Counted from the first letter of the stretch, positions 26,578 to 36,260 are shown. The stretch: 64,000 bases of DNA from Capnocytophaga felis (GCF_009684755.1 NZ_BLBC01000003.1:52104-116103), one strand, 5' to 3'. Notes: a model not told the origin generated them from the letters alone. Translations and numbers: made by a program.

Positions 26578-29046
26578 ATGCCGAAAATTAAACTTTTAAT
26601 TATATTTTTTCTTTTTGTTGGAGGTTTTCAAACAATTGTATCTCAAAATAACAATGGTAACAATGTAAATATGGACCCTCAGCAAATTTCTTCGATAAAT
26701 CTTGATAAAATATCAGATGAACAACTCAAGACTTATTGGATAAAGGCTCAAAGTCAAGGATATACATTAGACCAACTTATTACAGCTGCCAGAATGCGAG
26801 GTATGTCAGACATACAAGCAATGAAATTAAGACAACGTATTTTGCAACTTTCAACCAGCAAAAAATCTGGTAATCAGGTTGAGGACTATTCTTTCCAAGA
26901 CAAAGAGGAAGAATCTTTCGGATTTACAGGAAATGAAAACAAAGATTCTTTAACACTTCAAAATAAAAAAGATTCTATCTTCGGAATGAATTTTTTCAAA
27001 AATCCTAAAATTTCATTCACTCCAAATATGAATATGGCAACTCCTGAAAACTATCAGGTAGGACCAGGTGATGAGCTTTTAATTGAGATTTGGGGAGCTA
27101 CAGAAGCTTCTTTCAAACAAAAAGTTGATACACAAGGCAATATATTCATAAATGCTATCGGGAAAATTAACGTTTCAGGGTTATCTTTTGAAGATGTTAA
27201 AACAAAAGTCAACTCGTATTTGAAACGAATTTACTCCGGTATTTCCGCACCCAATGGCAGTTATAACAAAGTTTATACGGGAGTTACCATCACTCAAGTA
27301 AGAACTGTGAAAGTGAATATAATAGGAGAAGTTACTGTTCCCGGTACGTATTCCTTAAGTGCTTTATCGACTGTTTTGAATGCTTTGTACGCTTGTGGAG
27401 GTCCAACAGAAAATGGTTCTTTCAGGGAAATTAATTTGGTTCGTAACGGACAAAAAATAGCTACTTTTGACGTTTATGAATTCTTAATTCACGGAAGCGA
27501 AAAAGGAAATTTACCTCTTAAAGATCAAGATGTTATCATAGTTCCTCCTTATTTGAATCGGGTATTAATTGAGGGAGAAGTAAAACGAAAAGGAGCCTAC
27601 GAAACCAAAGAGGGAGAATCTTTGGCAAACCTAATTACTTTCTTTGGAGGTTTTACTTCCGATGCTTTTACTAACACTTTGGTTGTTGAGCGTATCAAAA
27701 ATGCAAAACGAGAGGTAAAAGAAGTAGCTTTTGAGGATATTTCAAGCTTTTTAATGCAAAATGGAGATAAACTCAAAGTACACCCAATTACAAACGAATA
27801 TCAAAACAGACTAAGCATCGGAGGAGCTGTTTATCAGCCAGGTACGTATGAATTTAAAGAAGGAATGACTGCTTTTGATTTGTTAAATCGGGCTAATGGA
27901 GTACGAAAAGAAGCTTCTTTAGATAGAGGATTAATATTCAGAACTTTAAATCGTGTGGATTATCAAACTATCAATTTTTCTGTGAAAGATTTAATTGAAG
28001 AAAAAAATAATATTCCTTTGATAGATAACGATAGTATTCACATTTTCTACAAAGATTCTCTTCAAATGGCTCGTTTCATTAAAGTAGAAGGAGCTGTTAA
28101 TAAACCAAAAGAACTTCCCTTTATGGAAAATATGACTGTTGGGGACGTTATTGCTTTGGCAGGCGGACTTTCACAAGGGGCAGATGCTTCAACAATTGAT
28201 ATTTTCCGAGAAATCAATGACGGCGATTTCAGAAAATTAAGTCAAGATTTCAAAGTTTCTGCTAACAATGAACTAATACCAGCAAAAGGCGATTCCATTA
28301 AATTGCAACCTAATGATATTATATCAATTAGATATATAAAGGGTTACACTCCAATGCAAACTATTACTGTGGAGGGAGAGGTTTTGTATCCGGGAATATA
28401 CAGTATTCGTAGCAAAGATGAACGCATTTCTGACCTCATTGAACGAGTGGGAGGCTTTTCGCCTTATGCCTATATCAGAGGAGCGACTCTCGTTCGTAAA
28501 AAATTAGATGAAGGTGACATCAAGCAAGAACAATTTCTTGATGAAATGATTATGGCAAGTAACATTGGAAGTGATAACAATCAAGCTTTAAAAAAGATAG
28601 AAAAAAAATCAACTGAATACCGAATCGGGATTGATTTAAAAAAGATTTTAGAAAACAAACATAGTAAATACGATTTGATTCTGAGCGAAGGAGACGTTTT
28701 GCTGATTCCTTCTGAAAAACAAACCATTGAAATTAAAGGAGAAGTTTTGGCACCGTCATTAGTACGTTACGAAAGAGGATTATCTTTAAGAGAATACGTA
28801 AACCGAGCAGGAGGTTTTTCTGACAGAGCAAAAAAACGTTCTATATACGTGATGTACGCTAACGGAGATATTAAATCAACCAATAATTCTCTTTTCTTTA
28901 AAAATTATCCGGAATTGGAACCAGGGGCTATAATCATTGTACCTTCAAAGCCTGAACGTCAACGACTTTCAACTTCTGAAACTATTGGAATTATCTCTGC
29001 AATTACAACAATGGGAGTTTTGATTTTTAATGTATTAAAAAAATAA
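26578..29046 (+). CDS. SLBB-domain polysaccharide export protein (Wza-like)
   Basis: The 822-residue protein has a signal peptide ending near TIVSQ, a helical N-terminal region, a Poly_export domain (about 155-245, YQVGPGDELLIEIWG), and five or more SLBB repeats such as VNIIGEVTVPGTYSLS, VLIEGEVKRKGAYE, VTVEGEVLYPGIY-type and IEIKGEVLAPSLV. The C-terminus has a hydrophobic helix (TIGIISAITTMGVLIFNVL). It is an outer membrane channel component for capsule, O-antigen or exopolysaccharide export, much longer than E. coli Wza (about 380 residues) but usual for Bacteroidota. The Wzz-like partner follows by 3 bp. Confidence 0.92.
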   Translation: MPKIKLLIIFFLFVGGFQTIVSQNNNGNNVNMDPQQISSINLDKISDEQLKTYWIKAQSQGYTLDQLITAARMRGMSDIQAMKLRQRILQLSTSKKSGNQVEDYSFQDKEEESFGFTGNENKDSLTLQNKKDSIFGMNFFKNPKISFTPNMNMATPENYQVGPGDELLIEIWGATEASFKQKVDTQGNIFINAIGKINVSGLSFEDVKTKVNSYLKRIYSGISAPNGSYNKVYTGVTITQVRTVKVNIIGEVTVPGTYSLSALSTVLNALYACGGPTENGSFREINLVRNGQKIATFDVYEFLIHGSEKGNLPLKDQDVIIVPPYLNRVLIEGEVKRKGAYETKEGESLANLITFFGGFTSDAFTNTLVVERIKNAKREVKEVAFEDISSFLMQNGDKLKVHPITNEYQNRLSIGGAVYQPGTYEFKEGMTAFDLLNRANGVRKEASLDRGLIFRTLNRVDYQTINFSVKDLIEEKNNIPLIDNDSIHIFYKDSLQMARFIKVEGAVNKPKELPFMENMTVGDVIALAGGLSQGADASTIDIFREINDGDFRKLSQDFKVSANNELIPAKGDSIKLQPNDIISIRYIKGYTPMQTITVEGEVLYPGIYSIRSKDERISDLIERVGGFSPYAYIRGATLVRKKLDEGDIKQEQFLDEMIMASNIGSDNNQALKKIEKKSTEYRIGIDLKKILENKHSKYDLILSEGDVLLIPSEKQTIEIKGEVLAPSLVRYERGLSLREYVNRAGGFSDRAKKRSIYVMYANGDIKSTNNSLFFKNYPELEPGAIIIVPSKPERQRLSTSETIGIISAITTMGVLIFNVLKK

Positions 29047-29049
29047 TAA

Positions 29050-30144
29050 ATGGATAATAATCAGCATAAAAAGGAAGACGAAATAGATTTGCTTGAATTA
29101 TTTCACAAATTGTGGGCTAAAAGAAAATCTATTTTAAAATTCACATTATTTTTCTTCATTTTAGGAGTAATCATCGCTTTGATTTCTCCCAAACAATATA
29201 CAGCCGTTACTGTTATGATTCCTCAAACTTCTGGTGACAAAATATCTGCTGGTGGATTGGGAGGGCTTGCCGCTATGGCTGGGATTAATTTAGGCGGAAA
29301 CTCAACAGAAACCATTCCTGTGAGTACCTATCCTAAAATAGTAGAAAGTATTCCTTTCAGAAAAAAACTCTTACAAACTCCATTAAAGTTCGACAATTTA
29401 AATGAAGTGATTTCCTATGAGGAATACTGTAAAAAATACGCTAAACCCGGTATCCTTAGTAATATAAAAAAATACACAATCGGGTTGCCGAGTTTGTTGT
29501 TTGGTAAGGAAGATAAAAACGAAAAGCAACTTTTTGGTAAAACGGATTCCATTTGGTCTTTGTCCGATGAGGACAAAACTATACTTGACGGTATTAGTGG
29601 TCAATTAGCAATCGATGTCAGTGAAAAAGAAGGCGTAATAGTACTTTCATATTCAATGCCCGAAGCCTTGCCAGCTGCCCAAATGCTGCAAAGTACGCAA
29701 GTATTGTTGCAGAAAACGATTACTGAGTTTAAAATTCAAAAAGCTAATGATGAACTAGAATTTATAAAACAACGGTACGAAGAAGCTAAAAGCGACTTCA
29801 AAGCAAAACAGTTTGCTTTAGCACAATTCCAAGATCAAAACAGAGACCTATCCACCTTATTACCTCAAACAAAACTAGAGCAGCTACAATCCGATTACAA
29901 CATTTCTTTTAGTGTGTATTCTGAATTAGCCAAACAACTGGAAGCCAAACGAATAAAAGCAAAAGAAGAACATCCTATTTTCACGATTATTGAGCCTGTT
30001 AGTGTTCCAAACGAGCCTTCAAAGCCAAAACGAGCGACGACTGTAGCCATCTGGACTTTCCTCGGATTTGTGGCAGGAACTAGTTTCGTATTTATCAAAG
30101 ATTTCATCAAAAAAATCAAGAGTAATAATATCAATAATGAGTAA
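29050..30144 (+). CDS. Wzz-type chain-length determinant / polysaccharide co-polymerase
   Basis: The 364-residue protein has two transmembrane helices (about 35-55 and 330-348) around a periplasmic region with a coiled-coil part (about 230-300, rich in Glu/Lys/Gln). This is the Wzz domain layout. It has no C-terminal tyrosine-kinase domain. It should control chain length or export of a polysaccharide with the SLBB protein upstream. No glycosyltransferase, flippase or polymerase genes are nearby, so the biosynthetic genes must lie elsewhere. Confidence 0.9.
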   Translation: MDNNQHKKEDEIDLLELFHKLWAKRKSILKFTLFFFILGVIIALISPKQYTAVTVMIPQTSGDKISAGGLGGLAAMAGINLGGNSTETIPVSTYPKIVESIPFRKKLLQTPLKFDNLNEVISYEEYCKKYAKPGILSNIKKYTIGLPSLLFGKEDKNEKQLFGKTDSIWSLSDEDKTILDGISGQLAIDVSEKEGVIVLSYSMPEALPAAQMLQSTQVLLQKTITEFKIQKANDELEFIKQRYEEAKSDFKAKQFALAQFQDQNRDLSTLLPQTKLEQLQSDYNISFSVYSELAKQLEAKRIKAKEEHPIFTIIEPVSVPNEPSKPKRATTVAIWTFLGFVAGTSFVFIKDFIKKIKSNNINNE

Positions 30145-30219
30145 AAATTGAGCAAACTTTTTCAAAAAGATAAATCTTTATTCTGATAAATAAAATATTA
30201 TTGTATCTTCGCAACCTGT

Positions 30220-31215
30220 ATGAATATTTACGACATTGAAACTATAAAATTATTGCTTGATAAACGATTGAAAATAAGCATTATCCCTCACAAAAATCCT
30301 GATGGCGATGCAATAGGAAGTTGTTTGGGTTTGTATCATTATTTAAAAACTCATAATCAAGATGTTAAGGTAGTATCTCCTAATGATTTTCCCGATTTTT
30401 TCAAGTGGCTTCCTGAGTCGGAGAATATTATCATTTATGATAATGACCCAAAAACTGCTACTGAACAAATCGAAAAATCAAAATTGATTTTTACGCTGGA
30501 TTTCAATTCACTCAAGCGAGCTGATACGCTAACTCCATTATTGGAATCTTCTGAGGCTACTTTCATTATGATTGACCATCATCAAGCTCCTGAGGATTAC
30601 GCAAAAATCACATTTTCTAACCCTAATGCAAGTTCCACGTGTTCAATGATTTATTCTTTCATTGACGCTATGGGAGATAAGAACGCTATAAATCAAACCA
30701 TTGCTACTTGTTTATACACAGGCATTATGACCGATACCGGCAATTTTAAATATGCCTCAACCACAAGTAACACATTCAAAATAGCTTCTTTTTTGATTGA
30801 AAAAGGTGCTAATAATAGCCAAATCAACAGTAATGTATTTGAGAATAATTCCTATGACAGAATACAACTAATGAGTGTAGCTCTTAAAAATATGGTTTAC
30901 CTAAAGGAACACAACACCGCTTACATTACACTGACTTCAGAGGAATTGGCTAATCATAATTGCCAAAAAGGCGATACTGATGGTTTTGTAAATTATGGTT
31001 TAACCATTAAAGATTCAAAATTGGCTGCTATTTTTATCCAAGAAAAGAACTATATAAAAATTTCTTTTCGTTCTAAAAATCAGCACGATGTAAATGCTTT
31101 TGCTCGAAAATTTTTCAATGGAGGAGGGCACATTAATGCTGCCGGAGGTAGATTTGATGGCACAATGGAAGAAGCCACTGCTTTTTTTCTGAAAGTATTA
31201 CCTGAATTTCATTAA
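30220..31215 (+). CDS. nrnA: DHH-family phosphoesterase, NrnA-like oligoribonuclease/pAp phosphatase
   Basis: The 331-residue protein has the DHH domain with HKNPDGDAIGS (about 23-33) and MIDHHQAP (about 116-123), and a DHHA1 domain ending with GGGHINAAGG (about 303-312). NrnA-like enzymes degrade 2-5 nt RNAs and pAp, with Mn2+. A possible -7 element (TATCTTCG, 30204-30211) precedes the start. gldI follows by 21 bp, so they are probably cotranscribed. Confidence 0.9.
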   Translation: MNIYDIETIKLLLDKRLKISIIPHKNPDGDAIGSCLGLYHYLKTHNQDVKVVSPNDFPDFFKWLPESENIIIYDNDPKTATEQIEKSKLIFTLDFNSLKRADTLTPLLESSEATFIMIDHHQAPEDYAKITFSNPNASSTCSMIYSFIDAMGDKNAINQTIATCLYTGIMTDTGNFKYASTTSNTFKIASFLIEKGANNSQINSNVFENNSYDRIQLMSVALKNMVYLKEHNTAYITLTSEELANHNCQKGDTDGFVNYGLTIKDSKLAAIFIQEKNYIKISFRSKNQHDVNAFARKFFNGGGHINAAGGRFDGTMEEATAFFLKVLPEFH

Positions 31216-31236
31216 TAATCGCAAAGTAAAGAAAGT

Positions 31237-31833
31237 ATGTTAAAAAAATGTATTTTTTTGATTATAATAGCCGTTTTAGGAATAGCTTGTAGTGAAAAAC
31301 AGGCTCGTCGTCCTATTTCTGTTAAAAGTGGCAATACTTTTCTAAAAGAGTCAGCGGAGAAAAACAAAAAGTTACTCAATTCTGAAGAAGCTCTCATTGA
31401 CTCCATTATCAAAAAGGATACATTACACAATTTTATTGATTCACAGCACGGATTCAAGTTTTATTACACTCAGCAAAATCCTGAGGCTACTTACACAGCT
31501 CAGTTTGGAGACAAGGTAACTTACAACTACAGCATTTCCGACATCAATGGAAATGAAATTTACGAAGAATCAAAAGAAATTGATTATCAATATTTTGTTG
31601 AAAAAGAAGAACTTTTTTTAGGACTTCGGTCTGCTTTAAAAATTTTGAAAGAAGGAGAAAGTGGTGTTTTCTTTTTCCCTTCCGAAATTGCTTACGGATA
31701 TCGTGGAGATAAAGATAAAATCGAAAGTAATCAGCCAATTATTGCAAAAATACGAGTAACAAAAATTGAAAAAAATAATAATACACAAGAAATAAATAAT
31801 AATCAAAAAGATACAATTCAGAAATCGAATTAA
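31237..31833 (+). CDS. gldI: Gliding motility-associated FKBP-type peptidyl-prolyl isomerase lipoprotein GldI
   Basis: The 198-residue protein has a lipoprotein signal (LGIAC, Cys18) and a C-terminal FKBP domain (about 85-185) with FGDKVTYNYSISDINGNEI and FFFPSEIAYGYRG. In Flavobacterium johnsoniae GldI is required for gliding and is thought to fold periplasmic or surface parts of the gliding/type IX secretion machinery. Its position between nrnA and another isomerase gene supports a folding cluster. Confidence 0.88.
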   Translation: MLKKCIFLIIIAVLGIACSEKQARRPISVKSGNTFLKESAEKNKKLLNSEEALIDSIIKKDTLHNFIDSQHGFKFYYTQQNPEATYTAQFGDKVTYNYSISDINGNEIYEESKEIDYQYFVEKEELFLGLRSALKILKEGESGVFFFPSEIAYGYRGDKDKIESNQPIIAKIRVTKIEKNNNTQEINNNQKDTIQKSN

Positions 31834-31878
31834 ATCAATCGAATTTTCAAGTAAAATTTAATTAAAAATCAATATTTT

Positions 31879-33003
31879 ATGAAACGAATGAATGTAATTA
31901 TGTTGTTATTTGCAACGGCTATTTTCTGCAGTTGTAAATCACAAAAAACTTCTAACTTAGGAGACGGATTATTTGCTGATATTCAAACCAATAAAGGCAA
32001 TATCGTCATAAAACTTAATTATAAAGAAACGCCCGTTACGGTGGCAAACTTTGTAACATTGGCTGAAGGCACAAACTCTTTTGTTAAAAGTGAATTTAAA
32101 GGTAAACCTTATTACAATGGCGTAATTTTCCATCGTGTTATCAAGGATTTTATGATTCAAGGTGGTGACCCAACAGGAACAGGAATGGGCGACCCTGGTT
32201 ATCGTTTTGAAGATGAATTTATTGATCACTTAAAGCACGATAAAAAAGGAATTCTTTCAATGGCAAATGCCGGTCCTGCAACCAATGGTAGCCAGTTTTT
32301 TATAACTCACGTGCCAACTCCTCATTTGGATGGCAGACATACCGTTTTCGGCGAAACTGTTGAAGGTTTGGAGGTAATTGACTCCATTGCCAATGTGGCT
32401 ACTGCAGAAGCGAACAGACCTATTGAAGATGTGAAAATTAGCAAAGTATTGATTATCCGCAACGGAAAAGAAGCTGAAAAATTCAACGCTATAAAAACCA
32501 TTGAAGATTATTTTGCCAATGCAGAAAAAAGAGAGAAAGAAAAAGAAAATAAAATTAAACAAGCTGTAAATTCTTTCTTAGCTCAAGTAAAAGAACAAGA
32601 GCCTAAGGCTAAAGTTCTTCCTTCTGGAGTAAAAATTTTCACTCTAAAAGAAAGTAATGGAGAAACTCCTAAACACACACAACAAGTTCTGGTAAATTAT
32701 GCAGGATATCTAACTGACGGTACGTTATTTGACTCAAATGTAAAACAAGTTGAAGAAGCTTTCGGAAAATACAACATAGCTCGCGACAGAGGCAATGGAT
32801 ACGCTCCAATTCCTATGCAATACAGCAAATCTGCACAATTAATCCCTGGGTTTAAAGAAGCTTTACTTACTTTAAAAGTAGGAGAAAAAGCACGTGTTTT
32901 TATCCCTTCTGCCTTAGCCTACGGAGAAAGAGGAGCTCAAGGAGTTATTCCACCAAATAGCGATTTAATTTTTGATATTGAAGTTGTGGGAATCGCACAA
33001 TAA
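31879..33003 (+). CDS. Cyclophilin-FKBP fusion peptidyl-prolyl isomerase lipoprotein
   Basis: The 374-residue protein has a lipoprotein signal (FCSC, Cys19), an N-terminal cyclophilin domain (about 32-195, with [20 protein letters not shown] and [19 protein letters not shown]), a charged linker (about 203-250), and a C-terminal FKBP domain (about 255-374, with [18 protein letters not shown] and [12 protein letters not shown]). Both domains catalyse proline isomerisation, so it is a dual-family immunophilin of the cyclophilin-first type. It probably works in the periplasm on exported proteins, next to GldI. A strong terminator follows at 33084-33110. Confidence 0.92.
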   Translation: MKRMNVIMLLFATAIFCSCKSQKTSNLGDGLFADIQTNKGNIVIKLNYKETPVTVANFVTLAEGTNSFVKSEFKGKPYYNGVIFHRVIKDFMIQGGDPTGTGMGDPGYRFEDEFIDHLKHDKKGILSMANAGPATNGSQFFITHVPTPHLDGRHTVFGETVEGLEVIDSIANVATAEANRPIEDVKISKVLIIRNGKEAEKFNAIKTIEDYFANAEKREKEKENKIKQAVNSFLAQVKEQEPKAKVLPSGVKIFTLKESNGETPKHTQQVLVNYAGYLTDGTLFDSNVKQVEEAFGKYNIARDRGNGYAPIPMQYSKSAQLIPGFKEALLTLKVGEKARVFIPSALAYGERGAQGVIPPNSDLIFDIEVVGIAQ

Positions 33004-33083
33004 AAATACAATCTTTTTGAATACAAAAACAGTGTGATTTTAGTTATCACTAAAAAATAAATTGCACTACAATAATATTTCCA

Positions 33084-33110
33084 AAAAAACGCTACAATGT
33101 AGCGTTTTTT
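33084..33110 (+). terminator. Rho-independent terminator after the cyclophilin-FKBP gene
   Basis: Perfect stem AAAAAACGCTAC / GTAGCGTTTTTT with a 3-nt loop, about 80 bp after the stop codon and before the AraC gene. Confidence 0.9.
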
Positions 33111-33181
33111 CATTTTTGAACTATCTTTCACGTATCAGAACTTTGGCTAAAACATTGTATCTTTGCTAAAAATATGAAATT

Positions 33182-33985
33182 TTGCAATCACTTTTGAACA
33201 TACGTCATTTTTACAAACCTTTTCAGCCAGTATCTCAACTCGCTGATAATGTTTCTTATACGGAATTTTTCCCCGATAAAAAACTATTGCCTTTCATCTA
33301 CTGCTATTGGCAATTTAAAACAAAAACACAACTTACTGAAAACTATCAATATAGAGTGATTTCCGACGGTTGTATTGATGTCTTTTTTGAATTAGAAAAT
33401 CCCGAAGAAAGTTACCTTATGGGCTTTTGTAAAAGTTATACCGAATTTCCGTTAGGTAAGCAATTTAACTATGTGGGAATTCGATTTTTACCTTCTGCTT
33501 TTCCACTAATTTTCAGACAAAATGCCAAAGAATTGAGCAATAATGACATTCGTTTGAATTTGGTTTTATCCGGTTTAGCAACATTTATTGCTCATAAATT
33601 CGACAATGTGAAAAATATGAAACAGATTAAAAATGAATTAGATAAATTCTTTCTTAAACATTTGGAAAAGGCTGATTTGAGTATGGACAACCGATTTTAC
33701 AAAGCCTTGGAAATCATCTTAAAATCACAAGGTAACACACGTATAATCAAAGATTTAGATACGGGAATTAGCCCTCGTCATCTCCGCCGATTGTTTGAAT
33801 TTTACATTGGCGACACTGCAAAAACTTTTAGTCAAGTAGTTCGTTTTCAGTCTTTTTTGAAGGCTAAAACTTCTAATCAAAATAATGATAATCCATCATT
33901 TTACGATATGGGTTATTACGACCAATCGCACTTTATCAAAGAATTTAAAGCTTTTTATGGAGAAACACCGAAGAAGATTTTGTAA
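33182..33985 (+). CDS. AraC-family transcriptional regulator
   Basis: The 267-residue protein has an N-terminal sensing region (about 1-150, with FIYCYWQF and VISDGCIDVFFEL, as in DUF6597-type AraC proteins) and a C-terminal two-helix-turn-helix domain (about 175-265, with SPRHLRRLFEFYIGDTAKTF and DMGYYDQSHFIKEFKAFYG). The open frame begins at a TTG (33182) and the true start is uncertain. A -7 element TATCTTTG at 33158-33165 supports a start in this region. In related genomes such regulators often pair with small VOC-type genes; the VOC gene at 36278 may be its original neighbour, now separated by the reverse-transcriptase cassette. Confidence 0.85.
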   Translation: MQSLLNIRHFYKPFQPVSQLADNVSYTEFFPDKKLLPFIYCYWQFKTKTQLTENYQYRVISDGCIDVFFELENPEESYLMGFCKSYTEFPLGKQFNYVGIRFLPSAFPLIFRQNAKELSNNDIRLNLVLSGLATFIAHKFDNVKNMKQIKNELDKFFLKHLEKADLSMDNRFYKALEIILKSQGNTRIIKDLDTGISPRHLRRLFEFYIGDTAKTFSQVVRFQSFLKAKTSNQNNDNPSFYDMGYYDQSHFIKEFKAFYGETPKKIL

Positions 33986-33994
33986 AAATTATGC

Positions 33995-34020
33995 TTGAGA
34001 TATAAAAAAATGTAATTTTG
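33995..34020 (+). promoter_or_regulatory. Promoter of the reverse-transcriptase cassette
   Basis: TTG at 33995-33997, then after 15 bp TAATTTTG at 34013-34020, 38 bp upstream of the first start codon. It fits the -33/-7 pattern with slightly short spacing and shows that the cassette has its own promoter right after the AraC stop codon. Confidence 0.55.
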
Positions 34021-34057
34021 CAGGAAGAAACTTTCTTACTAAAATTAATGAAAACAA

Positions 34058-34654
34058 ATGATATTAAGAAATTTAACAAATATTTACGATAATCTAAAAT
34101 TGAATAAAGAAACATACTATCTATTTAATTTTGTCAAAAACAAAGTTTGTTTTGAAGTCTTATTTGATATATTCCCCACTCCTTTTCAATTACATTTTTT
34201 ACAAAGAGAGAATAACTTTTCATTTCATATAGATGTTGAAGTAAATTTTAAAATAAATCTCTTTTTAGATTCTCAAACATATAGAGGGCTTTGTGAAGTT
34301 TTAGGATTATCTTTATCAAAAAATAATCCTTTTAGTACAAAATCTTTTTTTGAAGAATTCAATTTAAATATCCCCAATTACCAATTCAGAAAAAAAGAAG
34401 AAAGAGAATTATTAGCATTCTATCAGAATGATATAGAAGAAGCAGATAAACTTTATTTCGACGGAGTTATAGAGTGGAATAAAATAAAAAATGGTAAAAA
34501 AGTAACTTATAAAAATCTTGAAAAAACTAGAATTCTATATCCTAAGCTCTATGACTGGTGTAAAAGAGAAAATGTGAGCATACGATACACTCACATTGAG
34601 AAAAATGATGAAAAACATTTAATAGAAGAAACAATACAGAGGATTACTGGTTAG
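34058..34654 (+). CDS. Uncharacterised partner protein of the reverse transcriptase
   Basis: This 198-residue protein is not confidently placed in a family. It has no signal peptide or membrane helix. The first half is rich in Phe and beta-type patterns (YYLFNFVKNKVCFEVLFDIF), the middle has GLCEVLGLSLSKNNPFST, and the C-terminus is charged (YPKLYDWCKRENVSIRYTHI). It is very AT-rich and precedes the reverse transcriptase by 18 bp with the same base composition, so the two form a two-gene unit. By analogy with other defence reverse transcriptases it may be an effector or a cofactor. That is inference only. Confidence 0.75.
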   Translation: MILRNLTNIYDNLKLNKETYYLFNFVKNKVCFEVLFDIFPTPFQLHFLQRENNFSFHIDVEVNFKINLFLDSQTYRGLCEVLGLSLSKNNPFSTKSFFEEFNLNIPNYQFRKKEERELLAFYQNDIEEADKLYFDGVIEWNKIKNGKKVTYKNLEKTRILYPKLYDWCKRENVSIRYTHIEKNDEKHLIEETIQRITG

Positions 34655-34672
34655 ATATGCTGAATCAGAAAT

Positions 34673-36211
34673 ATGAAACCTTATTACAAATTTTATGAAG
34701 AAATAGATGAAGATAAACTATTTAAGGGACTTTTAGCTTTTGGTTTATTTTCCGAAAAAATACCCAACTTTCTATCATCAGAAAAGTTTTTTGAGTATAT
34801 AAAAACAAAAAAATTTCCATATGGTGATAAGAAACCAACAGATTATATAAGATATTCAAATATGAGGAATATCAATATTCCCCGACCTTTATCCATTCCT
34901 GATCCATTTTCGTATGCTAATCAGGTTAAAATAATAAAACAAAATTGGGTAAAAATTAAAGAGCATTTTAAAACAAAGAGTAATAACCAAAATCATAAAG
35001 TAAGCAGGATTCATATAAGAAACCTTTATGATAAGGAATCTCTATTTGAAATGAATTATAAAAACTTTGAAGACGATGGTAATCCTGAAAATAAATTATT
35101 TATAAAAAATAAATATGTTATAAATGTAGATATATCAAATTGTTTTCCAAGTATTTACAGTCATTCTATTTCTTGGGCTCTAATAGGCAAAAATATCGCT
35201 AAACAACAAAGTGGTAAAAATTTTGAAAATGAATATTTTAATCAAATTGATTTTTATACTCGTAATTTAAAATTTGGAGAAACTAATGGAATTTTAATAG
35301 GACCACATTCATCAAGTATTATTTCAGAAATAATTTTGTGTTGTATAGATTATGAGCTATGCAAATTAGGATATAAATTTTACAGAAATATTGATGATTA
35401 TATTTGCTATACAAACTCTTATGCAAAAGCTGAAAAATTTATTATAGAGATAACCGAAGAGTTGAAGAAATATGAATTGTCTCTAAATAGTAAGAAAACA
35501 AAAATAACAAAACTACCTCAAGCGAGTGTTACTAATTGGGTAGCACAGCTTAATCACTATTATTTTAAGGATGAGTATCATACTATAAATGGAAAAATAG
35601 GGTTAAAATTATCAGAATTAAGAAATTTCATTGATTATTCTGTAAAAATTATGACAGAAAATGATAATAACTCTGCTATTTTAAATTATATGATAAAGAT
35701 GCTCTCTAATAAGCATTTAGGAAGCAAAGCTAAGGAGTATTATATTGATAAAATTCATCATTTAGTGTTGTTGTTTCCTTATTTAGTATTAGTGTTAGAA
35801 AAAGATATTTTTGAGAAACATAATATAGGTAAAGAAAAAATTAGAGAAATATCGGAAGATTTATACGAACAAGGTAACATTCGAAAAAACCATGAAATTT
35901 GCTCCTATGTTATATATTTCTCACTAAGATATAAGTTTCGATTAAGTGATAAGATTTCAAATAAACTAAAGGAAGATTCTATAAATTCGAGTGATTGTAT
36001 TTTTTTAATATTAGCATATCTTTATGATAAAAAATATCGGGATAAGAAATATTTAAAAGAATACAAAGATTTAGCAATAGAGTATTATAATGATGATTTT
36101 GGTAGATATTGGTTATTTTGTTATGAAGTTTTAACTCAGAATGAATTAAAAAATCACTATAAAGATTTAAAGAAGAATAAAGTAAGTTTTATTTTAAATG
36201 AATTTTTATGA
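34673..36211 (+). CDS. Abi/UG-type reverse transcriptase, putative anti-phage protein
   Basis: The 512-residue protein has polymerase motifs in order: an N-terminal RT block with NIPRPLSIPDPFSYANQ (68-84), motif A NVDISNCFPSIY (151-162, Asp153), motif B NGILIGPHSSSIISEI (205-220), motif C FYRNIDDYICY (236-246, Asp241-Asp242), and the following KKYELSLNSKKTKI (265-278). After about residue 290 it is a long helical region with no recognised nuclease. There are no group II intron maturase (X/thumb, HNH) features and no retron-like msr-msd region in the 72 bp upstream. This layout fits the Abi/UG defence reverse transcriptases; the exact class cannot be assigned by eye. The gene is much more AT-rich than its flanks, which suggests transfer. 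Confidence 0.85.
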   Translation: MKPYYKFYEEIDEDKLFKGLLAFGLFSEKIPNFLSSEKFFEYIKTKKFPYGDKKPTDYIRYSNMRNINIPRPLSIPDPFSYANQVKIIKQNWVKIKEHFKTKSNNQNHKVSRIHIRNLYDKESLFEMNYKNFEDDGNPENKLFIKNKYVINVDISNCFPSIYSHSISWALIGKNIAKQQSGKNFENEYFNQIDFYTRNLKFGETNGILIGPHSSSIISEIILCCIDYELCKLGYKFYRNIDDYICYTNSYAKAEKFIIEITEELKKYELSLNSKKTKITKLPQASVTNWVAQLNHYYFKDEYHTINGKIGLKLSELRNFIDYSVKIMTENDNNSAILNYMIKMLSNKHLGSKAKEYYIDKIHHLVLLFPYLVLVLEKDIFEKHNIGKEKIREISEDLYEQGNIRKNHEICSYVIYFSLRYKFRLSDKISNKLKEDSINSSDCIFLILAYLYDKKYRDKKYLKEYKDLAIEYYNDDFGRYWLFCYEVLTQNELKNHYKDLKKNKVSFILNEFL

Positions 36212-36252
36212 AGAATGTCCCTTTTTTCCTATTTTAATTTCATTACTCTCCA

Positions 36253-36260
36253 TAATTTTG
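36253..36260 (+). promoter_or_regulatory. -7 promoter element of the VOC gene
   Basis: TAATTTTG, 18 bp before the ATG at 36278. It shows that the longer open frame from 36215 is not the real start and marks the right edge of the reverse-transcriptase cassette. Confidence 0.55.

Noticed and set aside
34048-34092. 14-codon frame overlapping the start of the 198-residue gene
   Set aside because: It is too short, in another frame, and has no distinguishing feature beyond a nearby purine-rich stretch.
34673-36211. Reverse transcriptase as a group II intron maturase or retron
   Set aside because: No intron RNA ends, maturase X or HNH domain, and no msr-msd-like region in the short upstream gap; an accessory gene is present instead.
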